DNA of 22,601 nt, taken from the NCBI GenBank assembly GCA_964492775.1, contig CAZBLH010000028.1, positions 1-22,601 on the forward strand, read 5' to 3'. Both the position numbers and the translations under genes were made by a program. The stretch is from WRDS01 sp964492775 (GTDB lineage Bacteria; Actinomycetota; Coriobacteriia; Anaerosomatales; PHET01). The notes beneath the pieces are model-generated. The model was given only the letters and a program-made list of their open reading frames with translations, was not told the DNA's origin and ran no database searches. Positions 13,239-19,720 of this stretch are shown piece after piece. The stretch's first letter is position 1. Each line of letters begins with the position of its first letter.

Positions 13239-13664
13239 TCACTCATAGCCGTGCTCCTTTCGGTAGGCAGGGATTGACTCATGCGCTATTTTCAGCGCCT
13301 CCCGCGCTTCGTACATCTCACGGTGTGCCATTCTGAGAGTATCGGGAGACACGTCGTCTGAAGAACCTGCGACACCGAGATAGTCGAACGCAACGAAATA
13401 CCTCTCGACCGCTCGATGCTCAGCCTCCATCAACGCGACGTGCTCGGGATCGAAGGTGGCGATGAAGCGGGCGTCAGCGCGATACCTCCGCTCGGCTTCT
13501 TCGGTGAGGTCGCACATGCGGTCACTGCTCATGTGGACTATCTGCCAGAGGCCGTGAGTGCGTCCGTCTGCTCGGTTGCCGACGAACAGACGGTTGCCGT
13601 CGCCGGGGTCGTCAACGAACCACGGTCCCGGCGTTGCCGCCTCGATGATGTCTCGGATGCTCAT
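13239..13664 (-). CDS. Ea22-like phage protein
   Basis: This 141-residue protein begins MSIRDIIEAATPGPWFVDDP and has RRYRADARFIATFDPEHVAL, then MEAEHRAVERYF. The paired ATPGPW and DARFIA...P..V.LM elements mark the ead/Ea22-like family found in early regions of many temperate phages. The role is unknown. The C-terminal half is a long helix (TLRMAHREMYEAREALKIA). The start overlaps the previous ORF (ATGA), with TGGGAGGGA upstream. Confidence 0.85.
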   Translation of the reverse strand: MSIRDIIEAATPGPWFVDDPGDGNRLFVGNRADGRTHGLWQIVHMSSDRMCDLTEEAERRYRADARFIATFDPEHVALMEAEHRAVERYFVAFDYLGVAGSSDDVSPDTLRMAHREMYEAREALKIAHESIPAYRKEHGYE

Positions 13665-13759
13665 CGCTGTCCCTCCCAGCAGATGATGACGACGTGCTCA
13701 AGGTCGTACCACGGCTGTATGCTCTTGACGCGGAGCATGTCACCTATGCGTTCGCTCAT
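13661..13759 (-). CDS. Microprotein (32 aa)
   Basis: This 32-residue ORF begins MSERIGDMLRVKSIQPWYDL and ends EHVVIICWEGQR. It has ATGA overlaps at both ends, and AGGAGG six bases before its ATG (13759). The C-terminal codons (VVIICWE) match a short stretch at 12315-12336 encoding VVVISWE before another gene start. Function unknown. The packing makes it likely to be translated. Confidence 0.6.
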   Translation of the reverse strand: MSERIGDMLRVKSIQPWYDLEHVVIICWEGQR

Positions 13760-14013
13760 CGCTGCCTCCTCTCCGCTTCATCCCAACACGCGGCGTAGTC
13801 AGCCTCGCCGTCCACCACCGGTGTTATCGCAATGTCGAACCGGTCGCCGAGGTGTGCGGCTCCGACCCATCCTGCCGCCGGGGCGCCCTGCACATCGACC
13901 ATGTAGCCGTCCTCGTGGCGGAAGAGCAGATTGACGCTGATGATGCTGCGGGAGCCGTCAGAAGCGGTCATGGCGGAACCCTCGCTGAACCCCACAAGAG
14001 TCGCGTTGCTCAC
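13756..14013 (-). CDS. Hypothetical protein (85 aa)
   Basis: This 85-residue protein starts at GTG 14013 (VSNATLVGFSEGSAMTASDG). It has a beta-rich middle (SIISVNLLFRHEDGYMVDVQ) and GAAHLGDRFDIAITPVVDGE, then an acidic/basic tail ending AERRQR. Its last codons carry the AGGAGG used by the next ORF. The start overlaps the previous stop (GTGA). No family recognised. Confidence 0.75.
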   Translation of the reverse strand: MSNATLVGFSEGSAMTASDGSRSIISVNLLFRHEDGYMVDVQGAPAAGWVGAAHLGDRFDIAITPVVDGEADYAACWDEAERRQR

Positions 14014-14411
14014 TCCTTCCCCCTCTCCTCACGCCGCTGCTGGTTCAGCGCATAGGCTCGCATCAGCCCCTCGTGCGCTTTGACATCAGCCGCACCGACG
14101 AACTCCATGCGGTAGCCGTCCGGGTAGTGCTCGCGAAAGCCCTCGTGCCTGTCGGGGCGGGTGCCCTCGAGGATGCCGAGATCGTGCGGCATGTAGCCTT
14201 CGGCTGAACAGGCGTGCCCGCCGAGCGCGGTACCGTCCTCGGCGAGAAGGACGGCGTGGAGGAAGTAGCCACCACCACCGTTGTTGAAGCCGTAGATGAC
14301 GGGCAACTCGGACAGCGGCTTGTCGTGCGGGTTGTAGACTGCCCAGCCTTTGCCCTCCATCGCGTACAGGTGTTGCGCCAAGTACAGTTCCTCAGCGGCT
14401 TTCGTCGTCAT
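14010..14411 (-). CDS. Hypothetical protein (133 aa)
   Basis: This 133-residue protein begins MTTKAAEELYLAQHLYAMEG. Its central region is glycine- and aromatic-rich (VIYGFNNGGGGYFLHAVLLA, EDGTALGGHACSAEGYMPHD). It then has LGILEGTRPDRHEGFREHYP and DGYRMEFV. It looks like a compact alpha/beta fold, but I cannot assign a family. GAGAGGAGACCCCA precedes ATG 14411, a sequence also seen at 12367. A 17-base gap separates it from the previous gene. Confidence 0.75.
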   Translation of the reverse strand: MTTKAAEELYLAQHLYAMEGKGWAVYNPHDKPLSELPVIYGFNNGGGGYFLHAVLLAEDGTALGGHACSAEGYMPHDLGILEGTRPDRHEGFREHYPDGYRMEFVGAADVKAHEGLMRAYALNQQRREERGKE

Positions 14412-14428
14412 TGGGGTCTCCTCTCAGG

Positions 14429-14695
14429 TCAGAACAGCGAGCCCTGCCCGCGTCCGTGGATGTCTTTCAGCAGCGCGTGCGCTTCCGGCCAGCTCATCGT
14501 CTCGCCGTCTATGCGGATGCCTTTGGAGTCGAAGCACACGATCGGGTGCCCTTGATGGCTGAAGCCTCCGACGCCCCACTCCAGGCGCATGTCGTCGGGG
14601 GTGCCGTCGAGGATGGCAGGAAGTCGGGTGTTGAAGCCCTCGAAGTTGGAGCCCTGCGCGATCGCCCAGCGGAAGTCGTCGGTGAGCGTCAGCAT
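14429..14695 (-). CDS. Hypothetical protein (88 aa)
   Basis: This 88-residue protein begins MLTLTDDFRWAIAQGSNFEG and contains MRLEWGVGGFSHQGHPIVCF, then GIRIDGETMSWPEAHALLKD. Strands are followed by one helix, and it ends GRGQGSLF. The ATG at 14695 overlaps the upstream stop by seven bases (ATGCTGA). Longer in-frame reading is proline/arginine-rich shadow sequence, so it is excluded. Function unknown. Confidence 0.75.
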   Translation of the reverse strand: MLTLTDDFRWAIAQGSNFEGFNTRLPAILDGTPDDMRLEWGVGGFSHQGHPIVCFDSKGIRIDGETMSWPEAHALLKDIHGRGQGSLF

Positions 14696-14901
14696 CCCGC
14701 CACCGCCCTGCGGATGTAGCGGTAGGGGTCGGAGGTGCCCCGGAGCGACAGCAGCGAGACGTACCGCCCGGCGCTGATGGGGCTTCCCGGCAGCGCCACG
14801 AGCAGGCACTCACCGGCGGGGCGGATGGTCCAGCCCTGCTCTTCGAGGCGCTCGATCGCCGAGACGATCGCGTCGAGTTCGCGGCGGGTGTAGGTCGTCA
14901 T
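14689..14901 (-). CDS. Small hypothetical protein (70 aa)
   Basis: This 70-residue protein begins MTTYTRRELDAIVSAIERLE and continues EQGWTIRPAGECLLVALPGS, ending YRYIRRAVAGC. An amphipathic N-terminal helix is followed by strands. ATGA overlap with the replication gene upstream. Function unknown. Confidence 0.72.
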   Translation of the reverse strand: MTTYTRRELDAIVSAIERLEEQGWTIRPAGECLLVALPGSPISAGRYVSLLSLRGTSDPYRYIRRAVAGC

Positions 14902-15563
14902 CGGGACACTTCGGCTTTCGCGATGGTGGTGATGAGGGCGAAGTTGTCGGCTGCCTCTCCCTGGGCGACGGCCTGGCCGATGGCGAGGGTGACGACACTG
15001 GGCGGGTAGGTCTTGCAGAGGACGCCGAGGGAGTTGAGGTCGTCTTGCGTCAGCTCCCGGCGCACCTTGCCTTCGAAGTAGCCCAAAACTTCGAGATCCA
15101 CGCCCTGCGCCTTTAAGGGCTTGTCGGAAGACAAGACCTTAAAACCTTCTAAGTGCTTGTCTGTAGTTGGCTTCGTTTTGCTTAAGCTGACATCAACCAC
15201 CTTGCTTCGTGTTTGCTTGCGTCTTGCTTTACCTGACGCTTTGCCGCCCTTCTGACCTGCGGTTTTCTTGACCTCACGCAACTCCTCGATCTGCTTTTTC
15301 GACTTGTTGTACTCCAGGTAGTCGTGCACCATAAAACCGTTTTTTGCTTGCTCGAAAAGTCCGACTTCGACGCAATGTTGAAGCAGCTGCTTCGCGTTTG
15401 CTTCGCCGAAGAATCCGGCGGGAATGAAGCCGTCCGTGAGCAGTCTCGAGGAGTAGCAACAGGCGGCTACGTAGAGGCCGATCGCGGGGACACGGTAGCG
15501 CTTCGGGATGCTCTGGAACTTCGGGTGATCTGGCAGGTTCTCATCGATGCGGATGTACCTCAT
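14898..15563 (-). CDS. Replisome organiser / DnaD-like replication protein
   Basis: This 221-residue protein begins MRYIRIDENLPDHPKFQSIP. A helix-turn-helix region follows (RVPAIGLYVAACCYSSRLLT, DGFIPAGFFGEANAKQLLQH, CVEVGLFE), then GFMVHDYLEYNKSKKQIEEL. This is the N-terminal winged-helix layout of phage replisome organisers. A basic Lys/Arg linker (AGQKGGKASGKARRKQTRSK) leads to a C-terminal helical domain (YFEGKVRRELTQDDLNSLGV) like a DnaD/helicase-loader module. It probably binds the phage origin and recruits the host helicase. The linker-coding DNA carries iteron-like repeats. ATGA overlaps on both sides. Confidence 0.8.
   Translation of the reverse strand: MRYIRIDENLPDHPKFQSIPKRYRVPAIGLYVAACCYSSRLLTDGFIPAGFFGEANAKQLLQHCVEVGLFEQAKNGFMVHDYLEYNKSKKQIEELREVKKTAGQKGGKASGKARRKQTRSKVVDVSLSKTKPTTDKHLEGFKVLSSDKPLKAQGVDLEVLGYFEGKVRRELTQDDLNSLGVLCKTYPPSVVTLAIGQAVAQGEAADNFALITTIAKAEVSR
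15201..15233 (-). repeat. Three 11-bp direct repeats, iteron-like, inside the replication gene
   Basis: The core TTGCTT occurs at 15202-15207, 15213-15218 and 15224-15229, exactly 11 bases apart, about one helical turn. Further copies lie at 15178, 15344 and 15398. Nearby, CTTGTC/GACAAG (15120-15135) forms a perfect small inverted repeat with a third CTTGTC at 15156. The stretch 15110-15200 is AT-richer than its surroundings. The pattern resembles an origin embedded in an initiator gene, as in lambda O. The repeats also encode a Lys/Arg/Gln linker, so coding bias is a rival explanation. Confidence 0.4.
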
Positions 15564-15622
15564 TCGCCACCACGCCCTTTAGTGATGCCGTATCTGTACA
15601 TCGTGCTCGCGATGTATCTCAT
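15560..15622 (-). CDS. Micro-ORF (20 aa) between resolvase and replication genes
   Basis: A 20-codon ORF, MRYIASTMYRYGITKGRGGE, has GGGAGGGGG three to four bases before its ATG (15622). It overlaps the resolvase stop (ATGA) and the replication gene start (ATGA). It begins MRYI like the gene that follows. Exact packing between two real genes argues that it is translated. It may be a leader peptide coupling resolvase and replication-protein synthesis. Confidence 0.55.
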   Translation of the reverse strand: MRYIASTMYRYGITKGRGGE

Positions 15623-16104
15623 AGCCCCCTCCCGAAGTAGTAGATGCCGTGCGCCGCAGCGCTGCGGGTGTGCTCGTTGGTGAGCTGCTGGTCGCCGGTC
15701 ATGACGCTTCTGCCGGCCTTCCAGAGCGCGATGTAGTCACGGCTGGCGGTCATGACCGCCTCGGGGTCTTGCCAGACGATCTCATCGGCGAGGAAGTCCA
15801 GCGCGGGGTAGAGCAGCCCTATCACGAGCGGTGCCGCCCAGCGCTTCTTAGCGCCTCTCAGGTGCCCGGGGATGTCCTTGTACGACTCGACGACCATCGT
15901 CGGGACGCCGAGCGGGAAGTGCTCGTGAAAGAGCGCTTCGAGGCCTTTTGCGAGGCGCATTCCGCGCTCGATCGCGTCCTCGAACTCGGGCAGAGACTTG
16001 TCGCGCTTTGTCTTGAGCGTCCATGCGCCGTAGATCATGCTCTGAGACATGAGCACGACGCCTGTGTTCGCGAGACCAGGGTCGATAGCGAGGATGAGAC
16101 TCAT
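15619..16104 (-). CDS. RuvC-like Holliday junction resolvase
   Basis: This 161-residue protein with an RNase H-like fold starts MSLILAIDPGLANTGVVLMS, with the first catalytic aspartate at residue 8. A second acidic motif is PTMVVESYKD (Glu about residue 73), and the C-terminus has NEHTRSAAAHGIYYF, matching the RuvC C-terminal active-site helix. It would resolve branched DNA before packaging or during recombination. ATG at 16104 overlaps the HNH gene stop, with GGGGAGG ten bases upstream. The longer reading (to 16137) is not supported. Confidence 0.82.
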   Translation of the reverse strand: MSLILAIDPGLANTGVVLMSQSMIYGAWTLKTKRDKSLPEFEDAIERGMRLAKGLEALFHEHFPLGVPTMVVESYKDIPGHLRGAKKRWAAPLVIGLLYPALDFLADEIVWQDPEAVMTASRDYIALWKAGRSVMTGDQQLTNEHTRSAAAHGIYYFGRGL

Positions 16105-16436
16105 GGCAGGTACGCCTCCCCTCGGCTGTAGTGCCACTCCCCGTCAGCTGGCACGCCACGAGCCGCCAGAGCCCGCGAGAGCGTCTTGAAGCGCGTCACG
16201 CCGCGTGAGTGCTCTATCGCGAGGTCGCCGTGGTGGACGGCCCCGTGGCAGCTCCTGCGGTCCAGATTGCCAGCACCGTCCCCTGCGCAGAGGTCGATTC
16301 TCAGCTCGGCGTCGCGAGGCGCTTTCTTCCCGCGCCCGCCCATGCCTCGGCTGTGCACGTGGTGGCTCTCGATGTTGTGCGTGCTCCCGCAGATGGCGCA
16401 GGAGCGGTGGGGGTAGTCGAAGTCGGAGAGGCTCAC
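16101..16436 (-). CDS. HNH-type nuclease (recombination module)
   Basis: This 111-residue protein begins VSLSDFDYPHRSCAICGSTH, with CAIC, then NIESHHVHSRGMGGRGKKAP, DLCAGDGAGNLDRRSCHGAV and HHG. The two cysteine pairs and IESHHVHSRG...N...CH...HH pattern define an HNH domain. Its place between Erf and RuvC-like genes suggests a role in processing recombination intermediates. GTG at 16436 overlaps the Erf stop (GTGA). Confidence 0.85.
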   Translation of the reverse strand: MSLSDFDYPHRSCAICGSTHNIESHHVHSRGMGGRGKKAPRDAELRIDLCAGDGAGNLDRRSCHGAVHHGDLAIEHSRGVTRFKTLSRALAARGVPADGEWHYSRGEAYLP

Positions 16437-17056
16437 GAACCGGCCTCCATCTGCTTCTCAAGCTCCTTGAGGCCGTCGATCACTTGCGATGCCTGCGAGC
16501 GCGTCAGGGTGTCGGGATGTGCCCCTTCTCCGAAGCGCGATTCGAGGCTGGCGCAGAGCTTCTCCTTGTCCCATCCGACGGACTTCGATGTAGCCCAGAT
16601 CGCCTTGATCTGCTTCTCCGTCGCCACATCGGAGTTGACCGAGCGCTCGGGAGCGGCCGTCTGAGTGGCGGTGTTGCCGTCATCGTCGTCTTCGGTGGCA
16701 AGCCCGTAGAGTCCGGGGAGCTGGTAGCGCCTCGCGTAGGTGATCGCCGAGCCTGAGCCCTGTGCGGTCGCCTTGTCCGGCGGCAGCACGAGTGGTTCGG
16801 CCTCGAGCCACTCGCCGGACTCGTGCATGACGCGGGTGATGACGGCGGGTTTGCCGTCCACACTCTCGACGCTCTGGACGTGCGACAGGCCGAACTCGGG
16901 ACCTTTCTGGTTCACGACGGCGACGATCTCGTCGAGCGGCGCGTACCTGCTGCCCTTGAACGCGGGGTTGGTGGCGGTCTTAGGGATGTTTCCGACTACC
17001 GCCTGAAACTCCTTGAGCGCCTTCGCGATGGCGGTGATGGATTCACTTGTTCTCAT
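16433..17056 (-). CDS. erf: Erf-family single-strand annealing protein
   Basis: This 207-residue protein begins MRTSESITAIAKALKEFQAV. It has the ERF core NPAFKGSRYAPLDEIVAVVN, FGLSHVQSVESVDGKPAVIT, then PDKATAQGSGSAITYARRYQ and LPGLYGLATEDDDD. These are diagnostic of the ERF superfamily. The C-terminus (TEKQIKAIWATSKSVGWDKE onward, TLTRSQASQVIDGLKELEKQ) is a separate helical domain common in these proteins. Erf anneals complementary strands for phage recombination and circularisation. ATG at 17056 has CGGGAGGTGG upstream and overlaps the ParB-like stop. Confidence 0.93.
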   Translation of the reverse strand: MRTSESITAIAKALKEFQAVVGNIPKTATNPAFKGSRYAPLDEIVAVVNQKGPEFGLSHVQSVESVDGKPAVITRVMHESGEWLEAEPLVLPPDKATAQGSGSAITYARRYQLPGLYGLATEDDDDGNTATQTAAPERSVNSDVATEKQIKAIWATSKSVGWDKEKLCASLESRFGEGAHPDTLTRSQASQVIDGLKELEKQMEAGS

Positions 17057-18243
17057 TTCGCCACCTCCCGAAGGTCCGCTATAACTGCGGCCTCTGCCTC
17101 GCCGGGCTCGTAGCCCTCGGCCAGGAGCACGTCGAGGTAGGCGAGTGCGCGTCCGCCGTGCCGATCGCGGTAGTAGCCGCCTCCGAAGGCGAGTCGCGCG
17201 TAGCTCTCGACCCGCGCCAGCACAGAGGCGAGCATCAGCCTGTATCCATCGAGGGCCTCGAACTCCTCGCCCACCTCCTCTGCGTCTGCCACGATGCCGT
17301 CCTTCCACTGATCCAGCGCGAAACTCATCAGCTTGGCCCCGGCGAACCGCTCCGGAACGTCGAGCCGCTCGGCGATGAACGCGAGACGGCGCGCGGACGC
17401 CTCCTCCATCTCGGCATGGAGGCGCGCGGCCTGCTCGCGGGCGGCGGACTCCTCGGGGGAGACCCCGGCACGCTCGCCGTAGAACATGACCTCGATGAAG
17501 TCGTAGCGGCGTGCTATGACGGCGCACGTCGTACCCTCGGGGGCGTCGAGCTTCTGGACGCGCTGGGCGGCGAGGAAGCTCAGTCCCGGCGCGGTATCGA
17601 CGACCTCGATGCCCCTCGTGGCGAGCCAGCCCCGCGCCTCGGCGGTCTCCTCGTCCATCTTGCGTTCGCGGGCGAGCCTTGAGGCGACGCCCCTCCACTC
17701 GGACTCAGGCGCGCGTAGGATGGCGTCCTCGGCCTCCTTGTCGCCCGCGAAGTCGTGGAGCGCGATGAAGCGCTCTATCGAGGTCGGCTCGGGCTCTGAG
17801 CCATAGAAGGCGCTGGCGACCCGGTAGCCTGCGGATGCCGCCTTCAGGCGGTCGATGTCCTCGCCTGTGGCGGCGGCTATCTTCTCGACGGGTACATCGA
17901 GCGCGAAGCTGCGCTGATAGCCGCGGGAGAGTTCCTCGGGAGTCAGCGGGTCGGAGTGGTTCGCGGCGAGCGCGATGAGGATGTCTTCCTCTTCGGGGTT
18001 GGTGGCGATGCGCGCGGCGATCTCCGTGTCGCCGTTCTTCTTCATCGCCGTCCAGCGGCGCTCGCCTGAAAGGATCTTGTAGATCCCGCCGTCCTGGCGA
18101 ACGATGATCGGGTCCAGCTGGCCGAAGGTCGCGATGTCTGCTGCGAGCTCGTCGATCCGGCGCATCTCGGCGCGCGGCTGCATCTCGTCTGGATAGACAT
18201 CGTCGATCGGGATGCTGACGATGTCGAACAGCTTCTTGTTCAA
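17053..18243 (-). CDS. ParB-domain protein
   Basis: This 396-residue protein's N-terminus (LNKKLFDIVSIPIDDVYPDE, then MQPRAEMRRIDELAADIATF, GQLDPIIVRQDGG) leads to the ParB signature ILSGERRWTAMKKNGDTEIA. A helical DNA-binding-like region follows (LTPEELSRGYQRSFALDVPV, EKIAAATGEDIDRLKAA). The long C-terminal part is rich in Ala/Glu and not recognisable. Phage ParB-like proteins may act in partition or DNA binding, or as CTP-dependent nucleases. TTG at 18243 is preferred because AGGAGGT lies seven bases upstream. GTG at 18252 would overlap that same ribosome site. Confidence 0.88.
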   Translation of the reverse strand: MNKKLFDIVSIPIDDVYPDEMQPRAEMRRIDELAADIATFGQLDPIIVRQDGGIYKILSGERRWTAMKKNGDTEIAARIATNPEEEDILIALAANHSDPLTPEELSRGYQRSFALDVPVEKIAAATGEDIDRLKAASAGYRVASAFYGSEPEPTSIERFIALHDFAGDKEAEDAILRAPESEWRGVASRLARERKMDEETAEARGWLATRGIEVVDTAPGLSFLAAQRVQKLDAPEGTTCAVIARRYDFIEVMFYGERAGVSPEESAAREQAARLHAEMEEASARRLAFIAERLDVPERFAGAKLMSFALDQWKDGIVADAEEVGEEFEALDGYRLMLASVLARVESYARLAFGGGYYRDRHGGRALAYLDVLLAEGYEPGEAEAAVIADLREVAK

Positions 18244-18262
18244 GTGACGCACCTCCTAACAT

Positions 18263-18319
18263 GGAGGGGAGCTTGGGACTCCCTCCCTTGTGTCGGGGCC
18301 CCCGGTACCGCCGGGGGCC
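18263..18319 (-). promoter_or_regulatory. Leader with two GC-rich hairpins before the ParB-like gene
   Basis: This is the only sizeable gap in the early block (18244-18326). It contains a perfect 9-bp inverted repeat, GGCCCCCGG (18297-18305) with CCGGGGGCC (18311-18319), around a 5-base loop. A second, bulged stem pairs 18263-18271 with 18279-18286. Downstream on the minus strand there is no U-run; on the plus side of the first stem lies GTTCCTTTC. It could be a pause or partial terminator, a bidirectional element or an RNA-stability element. Confidence 0.5.
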
Positions 18320-18326
18320 GTTCCTT

Positions 18327-18800
18327 TCACCAGCAGCCGTCCGGGAAGGCCTCACCGCCCTCCATCGCGCGCAGCGTCGCGTCGTCTGGCTCCTCCTCGC
18401 CGAGGGTCTTGCTCATCACCGCGATGAACTCGTCCACCGCAGCCAGCACGCTTTTCGCGTGTTCGTCGCGAGGGTTCGCGAGGAAGGGCTTGCGCATCCG
18501 CCTGCGCTGTTGCTTGACCTCATCGAGAAGGAGCTTTCGCTGATAGCGGAGGCGCTCGCGTTCGTCGTCGATCTCGATGCGCCAATGCTCGGCCTTGTCG
18601 CGGTCGTTGCAGGCCCGGCAGAAGCCGTTGCGCTCCGTGGCCCAGCCGCTCCCACACTTCGGGCAGAGCACGCCGGTGACGGGCTCGTAGGCGACGGTGA
18701 CGCCCTCTGCGGCGAGGTCGTCGAGCGCCCGCAGCACATCGGCGTGAGACGCCTTGAGCGCACGCGCTATCGCTCTGACGGCCTCCGGCGCGTGTGTCAC
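18327..18800 (-). CDS. Zinc-ribbon protein of unknown function (157 aa)
   Basis: This 157-residue protein begins VTHAPEAVRAIARALKASHA with a helical, HTH-like N-terminus (ASHADVLRALDDLAAEGVTV). A zinc ribbon follows (CPKCGSGWATERNGFCRAC), then a long charged coiled coil (WRIEIDDERERLRYQRKLLL). The N-terminal helices plus zinc finger suggest nucleic acid binding. GTG at 18800 overlaps the upstream stop (GTGA). Confidence 0.75.
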   Translation of the reverse strand: MTHAPEAVRAIARALKASHADVLRALDDLAAEGVTVAYEPVTGVLCPKCGSGWATERNGFCRACNDRDKAEHWRIEIDDERERLRYQRKLLLDEVKQQRRRMRKPFLANPRDEHAKSVLAAVDEFIAVMSKTLGEEEPDDATLRAMEGGEAFPDGCW

Positions 18801-19021
18801 GAGGTCACCTCAATCTCGTAGCCGTTGATGCCGAGCGCGCCGCATATCGCGTCGAAGGTAGCGAGCTGCACCCGCCCTCCACGCTTAAGGATGATGCCGA
18901 GATGCGCATCGCCAAGTCCGGCGTCGCGGCTGATCTCGCTGACAGCCCGCCCATCGTGCTCGATGAGCCTGCGGAGTTCTGCGGTGTCCATCCTGACGAG
19001 TGATCCCGCTCCCGCCCTCAC
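18797..19021 (-). CDS. Small XRE-like HTH regulator
   Basis: This 74-residue protein contains ELRRLIEHDGRAVSEISRDA, GLGDAHLGIILKRGGRVQLA and TFDAICGALGINGYEIEV, the five-helix order of an XRE/Cro-type domain. GTG at 19021 is chosen because it overlaps the RlpA-like stop (GTGA) and has GGAGG five bases upstream. ATG at 18991 (MDTAELRR) is an alternative with a weaker site. It may regulate the early operon. Confidence 0.72.
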   Translation of the reverse strand: MRAGAGSLVRMDTAELRRLIEHDGRAVSEISRDAGLGDAHLGIILKRGGRVQLATFDAICGALGINGYEIEVTS

Positions 19022-19596
19022 AGCACCCTCCAGCGCACGGTCCGGACTCCGTGGAATCCGAGCGCCTTCGCGACGGCCTCAGAGAGGTCCAGCTCGCGCC
19101 CGTCGACGTACGGCCCGCGATCGAGGACGGGGGCGACGATGCGGCGCCCGTTGTAGGCGATCTCGACCCTCGTTCCGAACGGCAGGGAGCGATGCGCCAC
19201 GCACCACGTCTGCGAGTCGTACGGGGTGCCGTTCGCGGTCGGGTTCCCCGTCGGCCCGTACCAGCTCGCAACCGCCGTCCTCCATGCGCCCGGAGCCGCC
19301 GAGGGGGGTTCAGCGGCTCCGGGCTTGGGAGAAACCGCCGGGGGGGGGATGGCGGCGGTTGCCTTGGGATGCGCCACGACCTCGTACTCGACGCGGACGG
19401 GCACTGTGACGGTGACGGGTTCGGCGCGATAGGTCGCGGCCTGCAATCCGCTCGTGGCTCTGGCCACCAGCGCGCGGTCCTTGAGGGCCGCGTCGTAGCC
19501 CCGGTGCCAGCCGAGGCTGTAGGCGATCGCGGCGACGGCGAACAGCGCGGCCAGTGCGATGAAGATGATGGTGAACTCAGTCACGCGATTCCTCAC
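19018..19596 (-). CDS. Membrane-anchored RlpA-like double-psi beta-barrel protein
   Basis: This 192-residue protein has an N-terminal membrane helix (TEFTIIFIALAALFAVAAIA), then a Pro/Ala-rich linker (about residues 75-105). The C-terminal RlpA-like barrel reads VASWYGPTGNPTANGTPYDS, CVAHRSLPFGTRVEIAYNGR, APVLDRGPYVDGRELDLSEA. RlpA domains bind or cut peptidoglycan; the conserved His in AHRSLPFGT and Asp in DRGPY are present. It is unusual in an early gene block rather than a lysis cassette. GTG at 19596 has GGAGG six bases upstream. It overlaps the small membrane protein gene by 20 bases. It could be an envelope-modifying or exclusion protein. Confidence 0.85.
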   Translation of the reverse strand: MRNRVTEFTIIFIALAALFAVAAIAYSLGWHRGYDAALKDRALVARATSGLQAATYRAEPVTVTVPVRVEYEVVAHPKATAAIPPPAVSPKPGAAEPPSAAPGAWRTAVASWYGPTGNPTANGTPYDSQTWCVAHRSLPFGTRVEIAYNGRRIVAPVLDRGPYVDGRELDLSEAVAKALGFHGVRTVRWRVL

Positions 19597-19720
19597 TCTC
19601 GGCCTCCGGGGGTGGGGGACAGGGACGGCCGGCCGCTTTCGCGAGTGAGAACGAGAGGGCTGCGAATGCGGCGGCGAGAAGGGTCACGAGGACGGCGGCG
19701 GGCGGTGTGTGGCAGTTCAC
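19577..19720 (-). CDS. Small single-span membrane protein (47 aa)
   Basis: This 47-residue protein begins MNCHTPPAAVLVTLLAAAFA, with one hydrophobic segment (about residues 9-30). A short charged tail with CPPPPEAESEESRD follows. GTG at 19720 has AGGAGG nine bases upstream and a GTGA overlap with the zinc-ribbon/XRE gene. Its end overlaps the RlpA-like gene by 20 bases in another frame, so the two are probably made together. Confidence 0.68.
   Translation of the reverse strand: MNCHTPPAAVLVTLLAAAFAALSFSLAKAAGRPCPPPPEAESEESRD

Noticed and set aside
19577..19720. Rz1-like spanin lipoprotein
   Set aside because: A proline-rich tail with a cysteine suggested it, but there is no convincing lipobox and the apparent Gram-positive setting makes an outer-membrane spanin unlikely. 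It is kept as a small membrane protein.
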